A stretch of DNA of 64,000 nt from Kluyvera sichuanensis (GCF_014218705.1 NZ_JABBJF010000005.1:186001-250000); one strand, 5' to 3'; positions 35,856 through 45,851 are shown, numbered from the stretch's first letter. Notes: generated by a model not told the origin, from the sequence alone. Numbers and translations are program-made.

Positions 35856-36542
35856 ATGAATTTACAGCGTTATGCGCGTATTCGTGAGATGCTCGCCAGG
35901 CGTCAGCCTGACCTGACGATCTGCATGGAAGAGGTCCACAAACCTCATAATGTCTCGGCGATCGTTCGCACCGCCGACGCGGTAGGCGTACACGAAGTTC
36001 ATGCGGTCTGGCCCAGCACCCGAATGCGCCCTATGGCATCCGCGGCGGGCAGTAACAGCTGGGTTCAGGTAATAACCCATCCCACCATTGGCGATGCGGT
36101 CGGCCATTTAAAGGGCCAGGGCATGCAAATCCTGGCCACTAACCTGTCAGACACATCCGTCGATTTCCGTGAAATCGACTACACTCGCCCAACCTGTATT
36201 CTGATGGGGCAGGAAAAAACCGGCATCACCCAGGAAGCGTTAGCCCTCGCAGACCAGGACATCATCATCCCGATGATCGGCATGGTGCAGTCGCTCAACG
36301 TTTCCGTCGCCTCTGCGTTGATTCTCTACGAAGCCCAGCGTCAGCGTCAAAACGCCGGTATGTACCAACGCGAAAACAGCATGCTGCCGGTCGAAGAGCA
36401 GCAGCGTCTGCTGTTTGAAGGCGGCTACCCGGTGCTGGCACACGTCGCCAAACGCAAAGGCCTTCCTTATCCCCACGTCAATGAGCAGGGCGAAATTGAA
36501 GCCGATGCCACGTGGTGGTCCACTATGCAGGCTACGGAGTAA
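35856..36542 (+). CDS. trmH: tRNA (guanosine(18)-2'-O)-methyltransferase
   Basis: A SPOUT-class methyltransferase (also spoU) that makes Gm18 in the D loop of tRNAs. The 228-residue protein contains the three knot motifs: EVHKPHNVSAIVRTAD, ILMGQEKTGI and IIPMIGMVQSLNVSVASAL. It is one residue shorter than E. coli because one alanine is missing in the MASAAGSNS stretch. It follows spoT by 4 bases and precedes recG by 5. Confidence 0.97.
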   Translation: MNLQRYARIREMLARRQPDLTICMEEVHKPHNVSAIVRTADAVGVHEVHAVWPSTRMRPMASAAGSNSWVQVITHPTIGDAVGHLKGQGMQILATNLSDTSVDFREIDYTRPTCILMGQEKTGITQEALALADQDIIIPMIGMVQSLNVSVASALILYEAQRQRQNAGMYQRENSMLPVEEQQRLLFEGGYPVLAHVAKRKGLPYPHVNEQGEIEADATWWSTMQATE

Positions 36543-36547
36543 CCGCC

Positions 36548-38629
36548 ATGCAAAGCCGTCTGCTGGATGCCGTTCCGCTCAACACATTGACCGGCGTAGG
36601 CGCCGCGCAGAGCAATCGGCTGGCGAAAATTGGTCTGCACACGGTGCAGGATTTGCTCCTGCACCTGCCGTTACGCTACGAAGACCGCACCCAACTTTAT
36701 CCTATCGGTGAACTGCTTCCCGGCATCTACGTGACCGTAGAAGGCGAAGTTCTGAACTGTAATATCACCTTCGGCGGCCGCCGGATGATGACCTGCCAGA
36801 TTAGCGATGGCACTGGCATCCTGACCATGCGCTTTTTCAACTTCAACGCGGCGATGAAAAATAGCCTCGCCACCGGGCGACGCGTGTTGGCCTATGGTGA
36901 AGCAAAGCGCGGCAAGTACGGCGCGGAGATGATCCACCCGGAATACCGCGTGCAGGGCGACCTCAGTACGCCGGATTTGCAGGAGACCTTAACGCCGGTC
37001 TATCCCACTACCGAAGGCATCAAGCAGGCGACGCTGCGCAAACTCACCGACCAAGCGCTGGATCTACTCGATACCTGCGCCATCAGCGAGTTGCTGCCAC
37101 CGGAACTGGCACAGGGGATGATGAGCCTGCCGGAAGCGCTGCGCACGCTGCATCGCCCACCGCCGACGCTACAGCTCGCCGATTTAGAAACCGGTAAACA
37201 CCCCGCACAGCAGCGTTTAATTCTCGAAGAGCTGCTGGCGCATAACCTCAGCATGCTGGCGCTGCGTGCGGGCGCGCAGCGTTTTCACGCTCAGCCTCTC
37301 AGCGAGAACCGTGAGCTGAAAGATAAGTTTCTGGCCAATTTGCCGTTTAAGCCTACCGGCGCACAGGCGCGGGTGACGGCCGAAATCGAACATGATCTGG
37401 CGTTGGATATACCGATGATGCGTCTGGTGCAGGGCGACGTTGGTTCCGGTAAAACGCTGGTTGCCGCGCTAGCGGCACTACGCGCTATCGCGCACGGTAA
37501 ACAGGTGGCGCTGATGGCGCCGACCGAACTGCTCGCCGAACAGCACGCCAACAACTTCCGCAACTGGTTTGAACCGCTCGGCATTGAAGTCGGCTGGTTA
37601 GCGGGCAAGCAAAAAGGCAAAGCCCGTCAGGCGCAGCAGGAGGCTATTGCCAGCGGTCAGGTGCAGATGATTGTCGGCACCCACGCCATCTTCCAGGAGC
37701 AGGTGCAGTTTAACGGGCTGGCGCTGGTCATCATCGACGAACAGCACCGTTTTGGCGTCCATCAACGCCTGGCGCTGTGGGAGAAAGGCCAGCAGCAGGG
37801 CTTCCACCCACATCAGTTGATCATGACCGCCACCCCGATTCCGCGCACCCTGGCGATGACCGCCTATGCCGATCTGGATACCTCGGTGATTGACGAACTG
37901 CCGCCGGGCCGCACCCCGGTGACCACGGTAGCGATACCTGATACCCGACGTCACGACATTATCGACCGCGTGCGCAACGCCTGCACCACCGAGGGCCGCC
38001 AGGCTTATTGGGTCTGTACGCTGATTGAAGAGTCTGACCTGCTGGAGGCTCAGGCGGCGGAAGCCACCTGCGAAGAGCTGAAGCTGGCGCTGCCGGAGCT
38101 GAATATCGGCCTCGTCCACGGGCGCATGAAGCCCGCCGAGAAGCAGGCGGTTATGCAGGCGTTCAAACAGGGCGAGCTACATCTGCTGATTGCCACCACG
38201 GTCATTGAAGTGGGCGTCGACGTTCCAAACGCCAGCCTGATGATTATTGAAAACCCGGAGCGTCTGGGGCTGGCACAGCTGCACCAGCTAAGAGGCCGCG
38301 TGGGCCGTGGCGCGGTGGCATCGCACTGCGTGCTGCTCTACAAATCGCCGCTGTCGAAAACCGCACAAATGCGCCTGCAGGTGCTGCGCGACAGCAATGA
38401 CGGCTTCGTGATTGCCCAGAAAGATCTCGAGATCCGTGGCCCCGGTGAACTGCTGGGTACCCGCCAGACCGGCAACGCCGAATTTAAAGTCGCCGACTTA
38501 ATGCGCGATCAGGCAATGATCCCCGAAGTTCAGCGCCTGGCACGCCATATTCACGACCGTTACCCACAGCAGGCTAATGCCCTGATTGAACGCTGGATGC
38601 CGGAAACCGAACGTTATTCCAACGCGTAG
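36548..38629 (+). CDS. recG: ATP-dependent DNA helicase RecG
   Basis: A superfamily 2 translocase that remodels stalled replication forks and R-loops. The 693-residue protein has an N-terminal OB wedge domain. The helicase motifs are Walker A GDVGSGKT, DEQH box in IIDEQHRFG, TATPIPRT, and motif VI QLRGRVGRG. The ATG at 36548 (MQSRLLDAVPL) matches the family start. It closes the gmk-rpoZ-spoT-trmH-recG group. In E. coli the next gene is gltS; here glpX begins 68 bases downstream on the same strand. Confidence 0.98.
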   Translation: MQSRLLDAVPLNTLTGVGAAQSNRLAKIGLHTVQDLLLHLPLRYEDRTQLYPIGELLPGIYVTVEGEVLNCNITFGGRRMMTCQISDGTGILTMRFFNFNAAMKNSLATGRRVLAYGEAKRGKYGAEMIHPEYRVQGDLSTPDLQETLTPVYPTTEGIKQATLRKLTDQALDLLDTCAISELLPPELAQGMMSLPEALRTLHRPPPTLQLADLETGKHPAQQRLILEELLAHNLSMLALRAGAQRFHAQPLSENRELKDKFLANLPFKPTGAQARVTAEIEHDLALDIPMMRLVQGDVGSGKTLVAALAALRAIAHGKQVALMAPTELLAEQHANNFRNWFEPLGIEVGWLAGKQKGKARQAQQEAIASGQVQMIVGTHAIFQEQVQFNGLALVIIDEQHRFGVHQRLALWEKGQQQGFHPHQLIMTATPIPRTLAMTAYADLDTSVIDELPPGRTPVTTVAIPDTRRHDIIDRVRNACTTEGRQAYWVCTLIEESDLLEAQAAEATCEELKLALPELNIGLVHGRMKPAEKQAVMQAFKQGELHLLIATTVIEVGVDVPNASLMIIENPERLGLAQLHQLRGRVGRGAVASHCVLLYKSPLSKTAQMRLQVLRDSNDGFVIAQKDLEIRGPGELLGTRQTGNAEFKVADLMRDQAMIPEVQRLARHIHDRYPQQANALIERWMPETERYSNA

Positions 38630-38697
38630 CGATACCCGCAGCCCCGCAGGGGCTGTGCTAAACTTCGCACAATTTTACTTTCCTGGACGAGTTTGTA

Positions 38698-39708
38698 ATG
38701 AGACGAGAACTGGCTATCGAATTTTCGCGCGTCACCGAAGCGGCGGCGCTGGCAGGCTACAAATGGCTGGGTCGTGGCGATAAGAACACCGCCGACGGCG
38801 CAGCGGTCAACGCCATGCGTATTATGCTCAACAAGGTCAACATTGACGGCACCATCGTCATTGGCGAAGGCGAAATCGATGAAGCGCCAATGCTCTACAT
38901 TGGCGAGTCCGTTGGTACCGGGAATGGTGATGCGGTGGATATCGCCGTTGACCCCATCGAAGGCACCCGCATGACGGCGATGGGCCAGGCAAACGCGCTG
39001 GCGGTGCTGGCGGTGGGCGATAAAGGCTGCTTCCTCAACGCGCCTGATATGTACATGGAAAAACTGATTGTCGGCCCAGGCGCAAAAGGCACTATCGATC
39101 TCAACAAACCGCTGGAAGAGAACCTGCGCAACGTCGCCCGCGCGCTGGATAAACCGCTCTCAGAACTTACCGTTACCATTCTTGCCAAGCCGCGCCACGA
39201 CGACGTTATCGTTGAGTTGCAAAAACTGGGCGTACGCGTCTTTGCCATTCCTGATGGCGACGTCGCGGCGTCCATCCTGACCTGTATGCCGGATAGCGAA
39301 GTCGACGTCATGTACGGCATCGGCGGCGCACCGGAAGGCGTGGTCTCTGCCGCCGTCATTCGCGCACTGGATGGCGATATGCACGGCCGCCTGCTGGCGC
39401 GTCACCACGTCAAAGGCGACAGCGAAGAGAACCGCCGCATCGGTGAAAACGAGCTGGAGCGCTGTAAGGCGATGGGCATTGAAGCAGGCGTCGTACTGAC
39501 GCTTGACGACATGGCGCGCAGCGACAACGTTATCTTCTCCGCCACCGGCATCACCAAAGGCGACCTGCTGGACGGCATTACTCGCAAAGGGAATATCGCC
39601 ACCACCGAGACGCTGCTGATCCGCGGGAAATCACGGACTATTCGCCGCATTCAGTCGATTCACTACCTCGATCGCAAAGACACTGAAATTCAGCGTCACA
39701 TTCTCTAA
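38698..39708 (+). CDS. glpX: Fructose-1,6-bisphosphatase class II
   Basis: A gluconeogenic Mn-dependent phosphatase acting on fructose 1,6-bisphosphate. The 336-residue protein has GDKNTADGAAV, EGEIDEAPM, the metal site DPIEGTR and GGAPEGV, full length. In E. coli glpX is the third gene of glpFKX. Here glpFK lies about 8 kb downstream at 46.7-49.1 kb, so glpX has been cut off from the glp promoter. The 68 bases after recG contain a small hairpin (CAGCCCC/GGGGCTG) without a T run, so readthrough from recG is possible. Confidence 0.97.
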   Translation: MRRELAIEFSRVTEAAALAGYKWLGRGDKNTADGAAVNAMRIMLNKVNIDGTIVIGEGEIDEAPMLYIGESVGTGNGDAVDIAVDPIEGTRMTAMGQANALAVLAVGDKGCFLNAPDMYMEKLIVGPGAKGTIDLNKPLEENLRNVARALDKPLSELTVTILAKPRHDDVIVELQKLGVRVFAIPDGDVAASILTCMPDSEVDVMYGIGGAPEGVVSAAVIRALDGDMHGRLLARHHVKGDSEENRRIGENELERCKAMGIEAGVVLTLDDMARSDNVIFSATGITKGDLLDGITRKGNIATTETLLIRGKSRTIRRIQSIHYLDRKDTEIQRHIL

Positions 39709-39725
39709 ATCATTTGATCAATAGA

Positions 39726-39752
39726 GCTTTCCGGCCCTTTCGGGCTGGAAAT
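39726..39752 (+). terminator. Possible terminator hairpin between glpX and fpr
   Basis: An inverted repeat TTTCCGGCCC / GGGCTGGAAA with one mismatch and a 4-base loop lies 17 bases past the glpX stop. No T run follows, so if it terminates it is weak. Confidence 0.45.
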
Positions 39753-39804
39753 CTGCTCTCGTCGCGGTGATGATAAAACTAACGATATTGAGGGGAGAAA
39801 AGCC

Positions 39805-40551
39805 ATGGCTGACTGGGTTACAGGCAAAGTTGTTAACGTGCAGAACTGGACGAATGCGCTGTTTAGCCTCACCGTCCACGCACCGGTTCAACCGTTCACC
39901 GCCGGGCAGTTTGCCAAGCTTGGGCTGGATATCGACGGCGAGCGTGTTCAGCGCGCCTACTCGTACGTTAACGCCCCGCACAACCCCGATCTCGAGTTCT
40001 ATCTGGTGACCGTTCCTGACGGCAAACTAAGCCCCCGCTTAGCGGCGCTGAAGCCCGGCGATGAAGTGCTGGTCGTCAGCGAAGCGGCTGGCTTCTTTGT
40101 GCTCGACGAAATTCCCGACTGCGAAACCCTGTGGATGCTGGCAACCGGCACCGCCATTGGCCCGTACCTGTCGATTCTGGAAGAAGGCAAAGATCTGGAT
40201 CGCTTTAAAAATATGGTGCTGGTGCACGCTGCGCGCTACGCCGCCGATTTAAGCTATCTGCCGCAAATGCGGGCGCTGGAAGCGCGTTACGCTGGTAAGC
40301 TGCGTATTCAGACGGTGGTCAGCCGGGAAACCGCACCGGGCATGCTAACAGGGCGCGTACCGGCGCTTATTGAAAGCGGCGCGCTGGAAGCGGCGGTCGG
40401 CCTGCCGATGAACGCCGAAACCAGCCACGTCATGTTATGCGGTAACCCGCAGATGGTGCGCGATACCCAACAGTTGCTGAAAGAGACCCGACAGATGACC
40501 AAACACCTGCGTCGTCGGCCGGGCCACATGACCGCTGAACACTACTGGTGA
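39805..40551 (+). CDS. fpr: Ferredoxin/flavodoxin-NADP(+) reductase
   Basis: A FAD enzyme that moves electrons between NADPH and flavodoxin or ferredoxin; SoxRS-regulated in E. coli. The 248-residue protein shows the FAD motif RAYSYVN near residue 51, GTAIGPYLS, and the C-terminal YW that stacks on FAD. It keeps its E. coli position between glpX and yiiR. The 3' end overlaps yiiR, from the other strand, by 10 bases. Confidence 0.97.
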   Translation: MADWVTGKVVNVQNWTNALFSLTVHAPVQPFTAGQFAKLGLDIDGERVQRAYSYVNAPHNPDLEFYLVTVPDGKLSPRLAALKPGDEVLVVSEAAGFFVLDEIPDCETLWMLATGTAIGPYLSILEEGKDLDRFKNMVLVHAARYAADLSYLPQMRALEARYAGKLRIQTVVSRETAPGMLTGRVPALIESGALEAAVGLPMNAETSHVMLCGNPQMVRDTQQLLKETRQMTKHLRRRPGHMTAEHYW

Positions 40552-40973
40552 TCGGCGCGGTACTTCACGTCCTGTGTCTCTTTGCCGTATTTATTTTCGC
40601 CCTGGGTGCCAACAAACGCGCCCAGGTCGATAAGCATCATCACAATGATCAGCGTCGGGATAAAGCGCCCTACGCCCCACTGCCACATGCCGGGCAGCAT
40701 TGACCAGTTGCCTGCCAGCAGCATCCACGCCAGTATCATCAGCAGCGCCCAGATACCGGACTTGCCCCGGTCATGTAAGCGTTTAATCGTCACCGCCGCC
40801 GTTGGCCACAGCAGACAGACCAGCATAAATGCCGCCGTTTGCAGGTCAACCAGCCCGCCGCCCGCAAGGCTGAACAGCGCCACCATCGTCACCGCCCAGA
40901 TGGCGATCCAGATCCAGAAGTCACGGCGGCCAATACGGCCTTTACCGGAAAATAACCATTGCTGTAGAGTCAT
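40542..40973 (-). CDS. yiiR: DUF805 inner-membrane protein YiiR
   Basis: A 143-residue DUF805 protein with three to four hydrophobic segments and the family motifs GRIGRRDFWIW and TIKRLHDRGKSG. Function unknown. The ATG at 40973 (MTLQQWLFSGKG) matches E. coli; the frame extends 20 codons further up. It is convergent with fpr and diverges from yiiQ. Confidence 0.92.
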   Translation of the reverse strand: MTLQQWLFSGKGRIGRRDFWIWIAIWAVTMVALFSLAGGGLVDLQTAAFMLVCLLWPTAAVTIKRLHDRGKSGIWALLMILAWMLLAGNWSMLPGMWQWGVGRFIPTLIIVMMLIDLGAFVGTQGENKYGKETQDVKYRADHQ

Positions 40974-41084
40974 GTACCCTTTCCTTTGTCGTTGTGCCGC
41001 GTAGTTTACCCTGAAGCGGCCACATTTTGACAAGCGAGGCGGTTCCCGTTTTAATCGTCATCTGAAAAGAGGAGGACGATAAGC

Positions 41085-41681
41085 ATGAGAAAGTGGATAA
41101 CGCTGTGTCTAATAGGGCTTGTGGCCCTGGGCGCCGGTCAGTCCGTGCTGTCGGCGCAATCGCCTGCGGCCGTTGCGCCGTATCTGCTGTCTGGCGCGCC
41201 GGTCTTTGACCTCTCCATCAGCCAGTTCCGGGAAAAATTCAATACCGACAATCCGACGCTGCCGCTCGATGAGTTCCGCGCCATCGCGTCCAGCCGCGAT
41301 CAGCTCAATATTACCCGAGCCGCCAGCAAGATTAACGAAAACCTCTACGCCTCGACGGCGCTGGAGCGCGGTACGCTGAAAATTAAATCTATCCAGATAA
41401 CCTGGCTGCCTATTCAGGGGCCAGAACAGAAGGCTGCGAAAAATAAAGCTCAGGAATATATGAGCGCCCTGATGCGCGCCGTGATCCCAACGCTCACCAA
41501 ACCGCAAAGCCTGCAAAAGCTGCAAAAATTGTTGGCGCTGGGTAAAGGCAAACACTACTTCGCCAGCACCGAAGGCGCCATGCGCTATGTTGTCGCAGAT
41601 AACGGTGAAAAAGGGCTGACCTTCGCCGTTGAACCGATTAAGCTGGCGTTATCTGAGAATCTTGAAGGGGAGAATAAATGA
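41085..41681 (+). CDS. yiiQ: DUF1454 exported protein YiiQ
   Basis: A 198-residue protein with an N-terminal signal peptide (about residues 1-22) and the DUF1454 body; function unknown. It sits upstream of tpiA on the same strand as in E. coli, separated by 108 bases that should contain the tpiA promoter. Confidence 0.92.
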   Translation: MRKWITLCLIGLVALGAGQSVLSAQSPAAVAPYLLSGAPVFDLSISQFREKFNTDNPTLPLDEFRAIASSRDQLNITRAASKINENLYASTALERGTLKIKSIQITWLPIQGPEQKAAKNKAQEYMSALMRAVIPTLTKPQSLQKLQKLLALGKGKHYFASTEGAMRYVVADNGEKGLTFAVEPIKLALSENLEGENK

Positions 41682-41789
41682 TAAAAAGCAAAGCCTTCAT
41701 GACATTCAATCTCTATACTGTTTCACAGACCATGCTGCCCTGACGGGCGGCCATATTCCTTAATTCGCTGATAAGCGTGGAGAATCGAA

Positions 41790-42557
41790 ATGCGACATCC
41801 TTTAGTGATGGGTAACTGGAAACTGAACGGCAGCCGCCACATGGTAAACGAGCTGATTGCTAATCTGCGTACCGAACTGGCTGGCGTTGCTGGTTGTGGC
41901 GTTGCTATCGCGCCACCAGAAATGTACATCGATCTGGCTAAACACGCCGCTGCGGGCAGCCACATCCACCTGGGCGCGCAGAACGTAGACCTGAACCTGT
42001 CCGGCGCATTCACCGGCGAAACTTCCGCTGAAATGCTGAAAGATGTTGGCGCAACCTACATCATCATCGGCCACTCCGAGCGTCGTACTTACCACAAAGA
42101 ATCTGACGAGCTGATCGCTAAGAAATTCGCGATTCTGAAAGAACAGGGCCTGATCCCCGTTCTGTGCATCGGTGAAACCGAAGCAGAAAACGAAGCGGGC
42201 AAAACTGAAGAAGTTTGTGCACGTCAGATCGACGCCGTTCTGAAAACTCAGGGCGCAGCAGCCTTCGAAGGCGCGGTTATCGCTTACGAGCCAGTATGGG
42301 CGATCGGTACCGGCAAATCTGCAACCCCAGCGCAGGCTCAGGCTGTTCACAAATTCATCCGTGACCACATTGCTAAAGCTGACGCGAAAATCGCTGAACA
42401 GGTTATCATCCAGTACGGCGGTTCCGTAAACGCAGGCAACGCAGCAGAGCTGTTCACTCAGCCTGACATCGACGGCGCGCTGGTTGGCGGTGCATCCCTG
42501 AAAGCTGACGCTTTCGCGGTGATCGTTAAAGCGGCAGAAGCGGCGAAAAAAGCGTAA
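41790..42557 (+). CDS. tpiA: Triosephosphate isomerase
   Basis: Interconverts dihydroxyacetone phosphate and glyceraldehyde 3-phosphate. The 255-residue TIM barrel has Lys11 in GNWKLNG, the catalytic His in IIGHSERR (about 95), and the catalytic Glu in [12 protein letters not shown] (about 167). Codons are highly biased, in keeping with strong expression. A REP element and a strong terminator follow. Confidence 0.98.
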   Translation: MRHPLVMGNWKLNGSRHMVNELIANLRTELAGVAGCGVAIAPPEMYIDLAKHAAAGSHIHLGAQNVDLNLSGAFTGETSAEMLKDVGATYIIIGHSERRTYHKESDELIAKKFAILKEQGLIPVLCIGETEAENEAGKTEEVCARQIDAVLKTQGAAAFEGAVIAYEPVWAIGTGKSATPAQAQAVHKFIRDHIAKADAKIAEQVIIQYGGSVNAGNAAELFTQPDIDGALVGGASLKADAFAVIVKAAEAAKKA

Positions 42558-42578
42558 GACATTTACGCGGAACGACCC

Positions 42579-42610
42579 CGTAGCCCGGCCAAGCGTAGCG
42601 CCGCCGGGAA
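42579..42610 (+). repeat. REP-like palindromic element after tpiA
   Basis: CGTAGCCCGGCCAAGCGTAG followed by CGCCGCCGGGAA. It is the same element as at 20577-20606 but in the opposite orientation, with only one or two differences. It lies between the tpiA stop and its terminator. Confidence 0.87.
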
Positions 42611-42611
42611 G

Positions 42612-42637
42612 AACCGGCCATTTGGCCGGTTTTTTTA
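42612..42637. terminator. Terminator between tpiA and the convergent transporter gene
   Basis: AACCGGCC / GGCCGGTT stem with a 4-base loop followed by a run of T. The T run merges with the stop codon of the minus-strand transporter at 42635-42637. Confidence 0.9.
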
Positions 42638-43939
42638 TAATTTCCCCAGCACCTGATACCACGCGTAATCCAGCGGCAACAGCAGCAGATAGCTCACCGC
42701 CGCCAGCGCCAGACACAGCAGCATCCCCGCCCGCGCCGGCACCTTCCCTAACGCCATCGCCACCACGATCGGCGACGCCTGATACGGCAGCAGCGGCGTG
42801 GAGTAGCCCAGCACCTGAATCATAATCACGCTGAGCAGCGGGAAACCGGTGGCATCGGAGAAGCTCTGAGCAAAAGTCGTATACAACGCTGGCACACCGT
42901 TGGCGGTCATAATGAAGTTCAGCGCGCTGGTAATACCGGTTAGGGCCAGGAAACTGGTAAACGGCGCGTCCTCACTGAGCGGCATAACATGCAGCAGCGC
43001 ATTGCCCACCACCGCGCCAATCCCGGTTTGGGTCACGGTGATCGCCAGCCCCAGAATCCCCGCCACGTAAACGCAGGCACGAATGTTCACCCCGCTGGCA
43101 AATTCGTCGCCGTTGATAAATCCCACGCGCGGCAGCAGCGTGATGACCGCAGCCACCAGCCCCGTCCAGGCAGGCCCAATGCCGTGCCAACTCTCACTTA
43201 CCCATAGCGTTAAGACCACCGCTAATAGCCACGCCAGGCGCTTCTCATCCCCACTCATTGGCGGCAGCGGCTCCAGGTCGCGCGGCGGGTGCGGTTTTCC
43301 AGGAAACAGCCAGCAGATAAGTCCCACCAGCGCGGCCCCCTTGAGCCAGCCCAGCACCGGCGTGTGCAGCAGCAGATACGGCACGTAGTTGAGGTGGATA
43401 CCGTAGGCACCTTCCGCCGCCCCGCTCATCACCAGATTGGGTACGTTGGCGGGCAAAATGGTCGCAGAAAGCTGGAAGGTACCAAAGCCCACGGCCAGCG
43501 CCAGCCCGTACCACGCGCGAGTGCCATCTTCGATCCCTGCACGCTTGGCCATTGCCGCCACAATCGGCATCAGCAGCGCAATACGCCCCATATTCGACGG
43601 CATCACAAACGCCAGCGCGTAGCTCAACAGCACCACGCTGCCGACCATCAGCAGCCAGGAGTCGGTGAGCCTTGAGGAGAGCGCCCGTGCGGCGCGATCG
43701 GCCAGCCCGGTTTTGCGAATGGCAATGCCGAGCACAAATCCGCTAAACACCAGCCAGAAGGCCGACGAGGCAAAGCCACCGAAGATAACGTCCGGCGGCG
43801 CGATTTTCGCGGTCATCGCCGCGGCGAAAAACAGCAGCGCAGTAATAAACTCCGGCAGCAGCGAGGTGGCCCACAGCAGGATAGTCACGCCAACGATGAT
43901 AGAGGGAAGGAACAGAGGGTGGGACAACCAGAGCGACAT
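42635..43939 (-). CDS. SLC13/DASS-type anion permease
   Basis: A 434-residue integral membrane protein with about 11-12 hydrophobic segments, related to SLC13 (divalent anion:Na symporter) and ArsB/NhaD permeases. Supporting segments are LLWATSLLPEFITALLFFA at the N-terminus, VMPSNMGRIALLMPI, and the late MTANGVPALYTTFAQ and GYSTPLLPYQASPIVVAMALG, where SLC13 proteins have their SNT-type substrate motifs. The substrate is not known; di- or tricarboxylates or sulfate are possible. E. coli K-12 has no gene at this place between tpiA and cdh. Composition matches the neighbours, so it may be an old resident. Confidence 0.82.
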   Translation of the reverse strand: MSLWLSHPLFLPSIIVGVTILLWATSLLPEFITALLFFAAAMTAKIAPPDVIFGGFASSAFWLVFSGFVLGIAIRKTGLADRAARALSSRLTDSWLLMVGSVVLLSYALAFVMPSNMGRIALLMPIVAAMAKRAGIEDGTRAWYGLALAVGFGTFQLSATILPANVPNLVMSGAAEGAYGIHLNYVPYLLLHTPVLGWLKGAALVGLICWLFPGKPHPPRDLEPLPPMSGDEKRLAWLLAVVLTLWVSESWHGIGPAWTGLVAAVITLLPRVGFINGDEFASGVNIRACVYVAGILGLAITVTQTGIGAVVGNALLHVMPLSEDAPFTSFLALTGITSALNFIMTANGVPALYTTFAQSFSDATGFPLLSVIMIQVLGYSTPLLPYQASPIVVAMALGKVPARAGMLLCLALAAVSYLLLLPLDYAWYQVLGKL

Positions 43940-44012
43940 ACCTGTCTCCTGTCGTTTTTTTCAGCAAGCATACGACGACAGGGTAGACAGGTAAACGCCA
44001 GATTAGGTGGGG

Positions 44013-44768
44013 TTATTGCAGGATTGCGCAGCGATGATCCTGAATTTCCTCGGCAGAAGCGCGGTTCAGGGTCAGCAGATTACGCTCGGTCGCCAACAGC
44101 AACAGCGAGTCATCACTTTGCTTCACCAGCGCCAGCGCAAAGCGCCCCATATGATCGCGCGCTTCCGGGACCTCTTCCGCCAGCATCAGGAACGGACTGC
44201 GCTGCGCCAGCTCGTTTTCGGTGACGCGACGCGCCAGATATTCATGCCCCATCAGCCCGCCCGGCAGCGGTAGCCAGCGGCTGCTAATGGCGGCGATATC
44301 ACCGTCCAGTTGCTCGCGAACGTCTTTGCGCAGGCAGGAAATATGGATGTGGAAATGGTTTTGCGTCCGCCCGGTACGGGAGTTGATGGTCAGGGAGATC
44401 GCGCTATCCGGTACTTCCGAACCCCGTTTGTCGCTCATGATCATACGACGCTGCCACGCCTGCCAGAAGAAGTTTGGCGTTTGCGGGTTGAGCAGCAGTG
44501 GGCTTTCGGTGCCGTTAATCCGGTAGGTTGGCATCAGCAGATACTGCAGCGGGCCGTTGCGGTCTTTAAAGAGCACATAGCCGCCCTTCGGGTTCACATC
44601 GGCACAGGGTGCCGGGGTGCGATGATTGAGCTGATTAGGTACACACTGGTCTAGCACAATATGGCGCAGCGCGTCCGGGTTGCCGGAATGCAGCCAATAC
44701 CAGCCGCCCGCCCCCGCAGCAATCACCAACACCAGCAGCGCTGCCAGCAGGTATTTTATCCGTGTCAT
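44013..44768 (-). CDS. cdh: CDP-diacylglycerol pyrophosphatase
   Basis: Hydrolyses CDP-diacylglycerol to CMP and phosphatidate at the inner membrane. The 251-residue protein has an N-terminal membrane anchor (about residues 5-26) and the HIT-type histidine motif HFHIHISC (about 146-153). The ATG at 44768 gives the E. coli length. It is downstream of sbp on the same strand, with a terminator between them. Confidence 0.96.
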   Translation of the reverse strand: MTRIKYLLAALLVLVIAAGAGGWYWLHSGNPDALRHIVLDQCVPNQLNHRTPAPCADVNPKGGYVLFKDRNGPLQYLLMPTYRINGTESPLLLNPQTPNFFWQAWQRRMIMSDKRGSEVPDSAISLTINSRTGRTQNHFHIHISCLRKDVREQLDGDIAAISSRWLPLPGGLMGHEYLARRVTENELAQRSPFLMLAEEVPEARDHMGRFALALVKQSDDSLLLLATERNLLTLNRASAEEIQDHRCAILQ

Positions 44769-44818
44769 TTTATCTCCCCAAATCAAACCAGAGGGGAAGA
44801 GTAACGTAGTTTGATGAC

Positions 44819-44852
44819 CAAAAGAAAACACCCGGTAAAATCACCGGGTGTT
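44819..44852 (-). terminator. Intrinsic terminator after sbp
   Basis: On the minus strand a perfect 10-bp stem AACACCCGGT / ACCGGGTGTT with a 6-base loop, then TTTCTTT. It begins 10 bases past the sbp stop. Confidence 0.92.
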
Positions 44853-44861
44853 AGAGGGAGA

Positions 44862-45851
44862 TTAACGCTTACTAATCTGGTCGAAAGTCCCACCGTTAGA
44901 GAAGTGGTCTTTCTGCGCTTTGGTCCAGCCACCGAACTCATCATCAATGGTAAAGAGCTTCAGTTTTGGGAACTCGCTTTCATACTTCTTCGCCACCGCC
45001 GGGTCACGTGGACGATAGTAGTTCTTCGCCGCGATCTCCTGGCCTTCCGGCGAGTAGAGGTACTTCAGGTAAGCTTCCGCCACCGCCGCCGTGCCTTTTT
45101 TCTCAGCGACTTTGTCGACCACGGAAACGGTCGGCTCGGCGAGGATAGATTCGCTTGGGGTAACGATTTCAAACTTGTCTTTGCCCAGTTCGTTCGTCGC
45201 CAGTAGCGCTTCGTTTTCCCAGGCAATCAGCACGTCGCCGATGCCGCGTTCTACGAAGGTGTTAGTCGAACCGCGAGCGCCGGAGTCCAGCACTTCCACG
45301 TTCTTATACAGCGCCTTCACGAAGTCTTGCGCTTTGGCCTGATCGTTGTTGTTGTGATGCAGGGCGTAGCCCCAGGCGGCCAGGTAGTTCCAGCGAGCGC
45401 CGCCGGAGCTTTTCGGGTTCGGGGTGATAACGGAAACGCCCGGTTTAATCAGGTCGTTCCAGTCATGAATCTGTTTCGGGTTGCCTTTACGCACCAGGAA
45501 CACGATGGTGGAGGTGTACGGCGCGGAGTTATCCGGCAGGCGTTTGATCCAGTTTTTGTCGATGCGTCCACGTTCAGCAATGGCGTCAACGTCATAGGCC
45601 AGCGCCAGCGTTACCACATCGGCATCAATGCCGTTAATCACGGAAGTCGCCTGCTTGCCGGAGCCGCCGTGCGACTGGCGAATCACCACGTTATCACCGG
45701 TCTCTTTTTTCCAGTGCGCGCTGAACGCCTTGTTATATTGTTCGTACAGTTCACGCGTCGGATCGTACGACACGTTGAGTAATTGGATGTCCTTAGCCAG
45801 TACGCTGGTAGTAGCCAGCAAAAGAGTTAACCCTACGCCCCACTTATTCAT
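44862..45851 (-). CDS. sbp: Periplasmic sulfate-binding protein Sbp
   Basis: The sulfate receptor for the CysTWA ABC transporter. The 329-residue protein has a signal peptide ([19 protein letters not shown]), the [11 protein letters not shown] start of the mature protein, SHGGSGKQA and [19 protein letters not shown], which line the sulfate site. In E. coli pfkA lies beside sbp. Here the gene on its 5' side is zapB, 208 bases away, which marks a rearrangement junction. CysB control is known in E. coli; I did not define a site here. Confidence 0.97.
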   Translation of the reverse strand: MNKWGVGLTLLLATTSVLAKDIQLLNVSYDPTRELYEQYNKAFSAHWKKETGDNVVIRQSHGGSGKQATSVINGIDADVVTLALAYDVDAIAERGRIDKNWIKRLPDNSAPYTSTIVFLVRKGNPKQIHDWNDLIKPGVSVITPNPKSSGGARWNYLAAWGYALHHNNNDQAKAQDFVKALYKNVEVLDSGARGSTNTFVERGIGDVLIAWENEALLATNELGKDKFEIVTPSESILAEPTVSVVDKVAEKKGTAAVAEAYLKYLYSPEGQEIAAKNYYRPRDPAVAKKYESEFPKLKLFTIDDEFGGWTKAQKDHFSNGGTFDQISKR

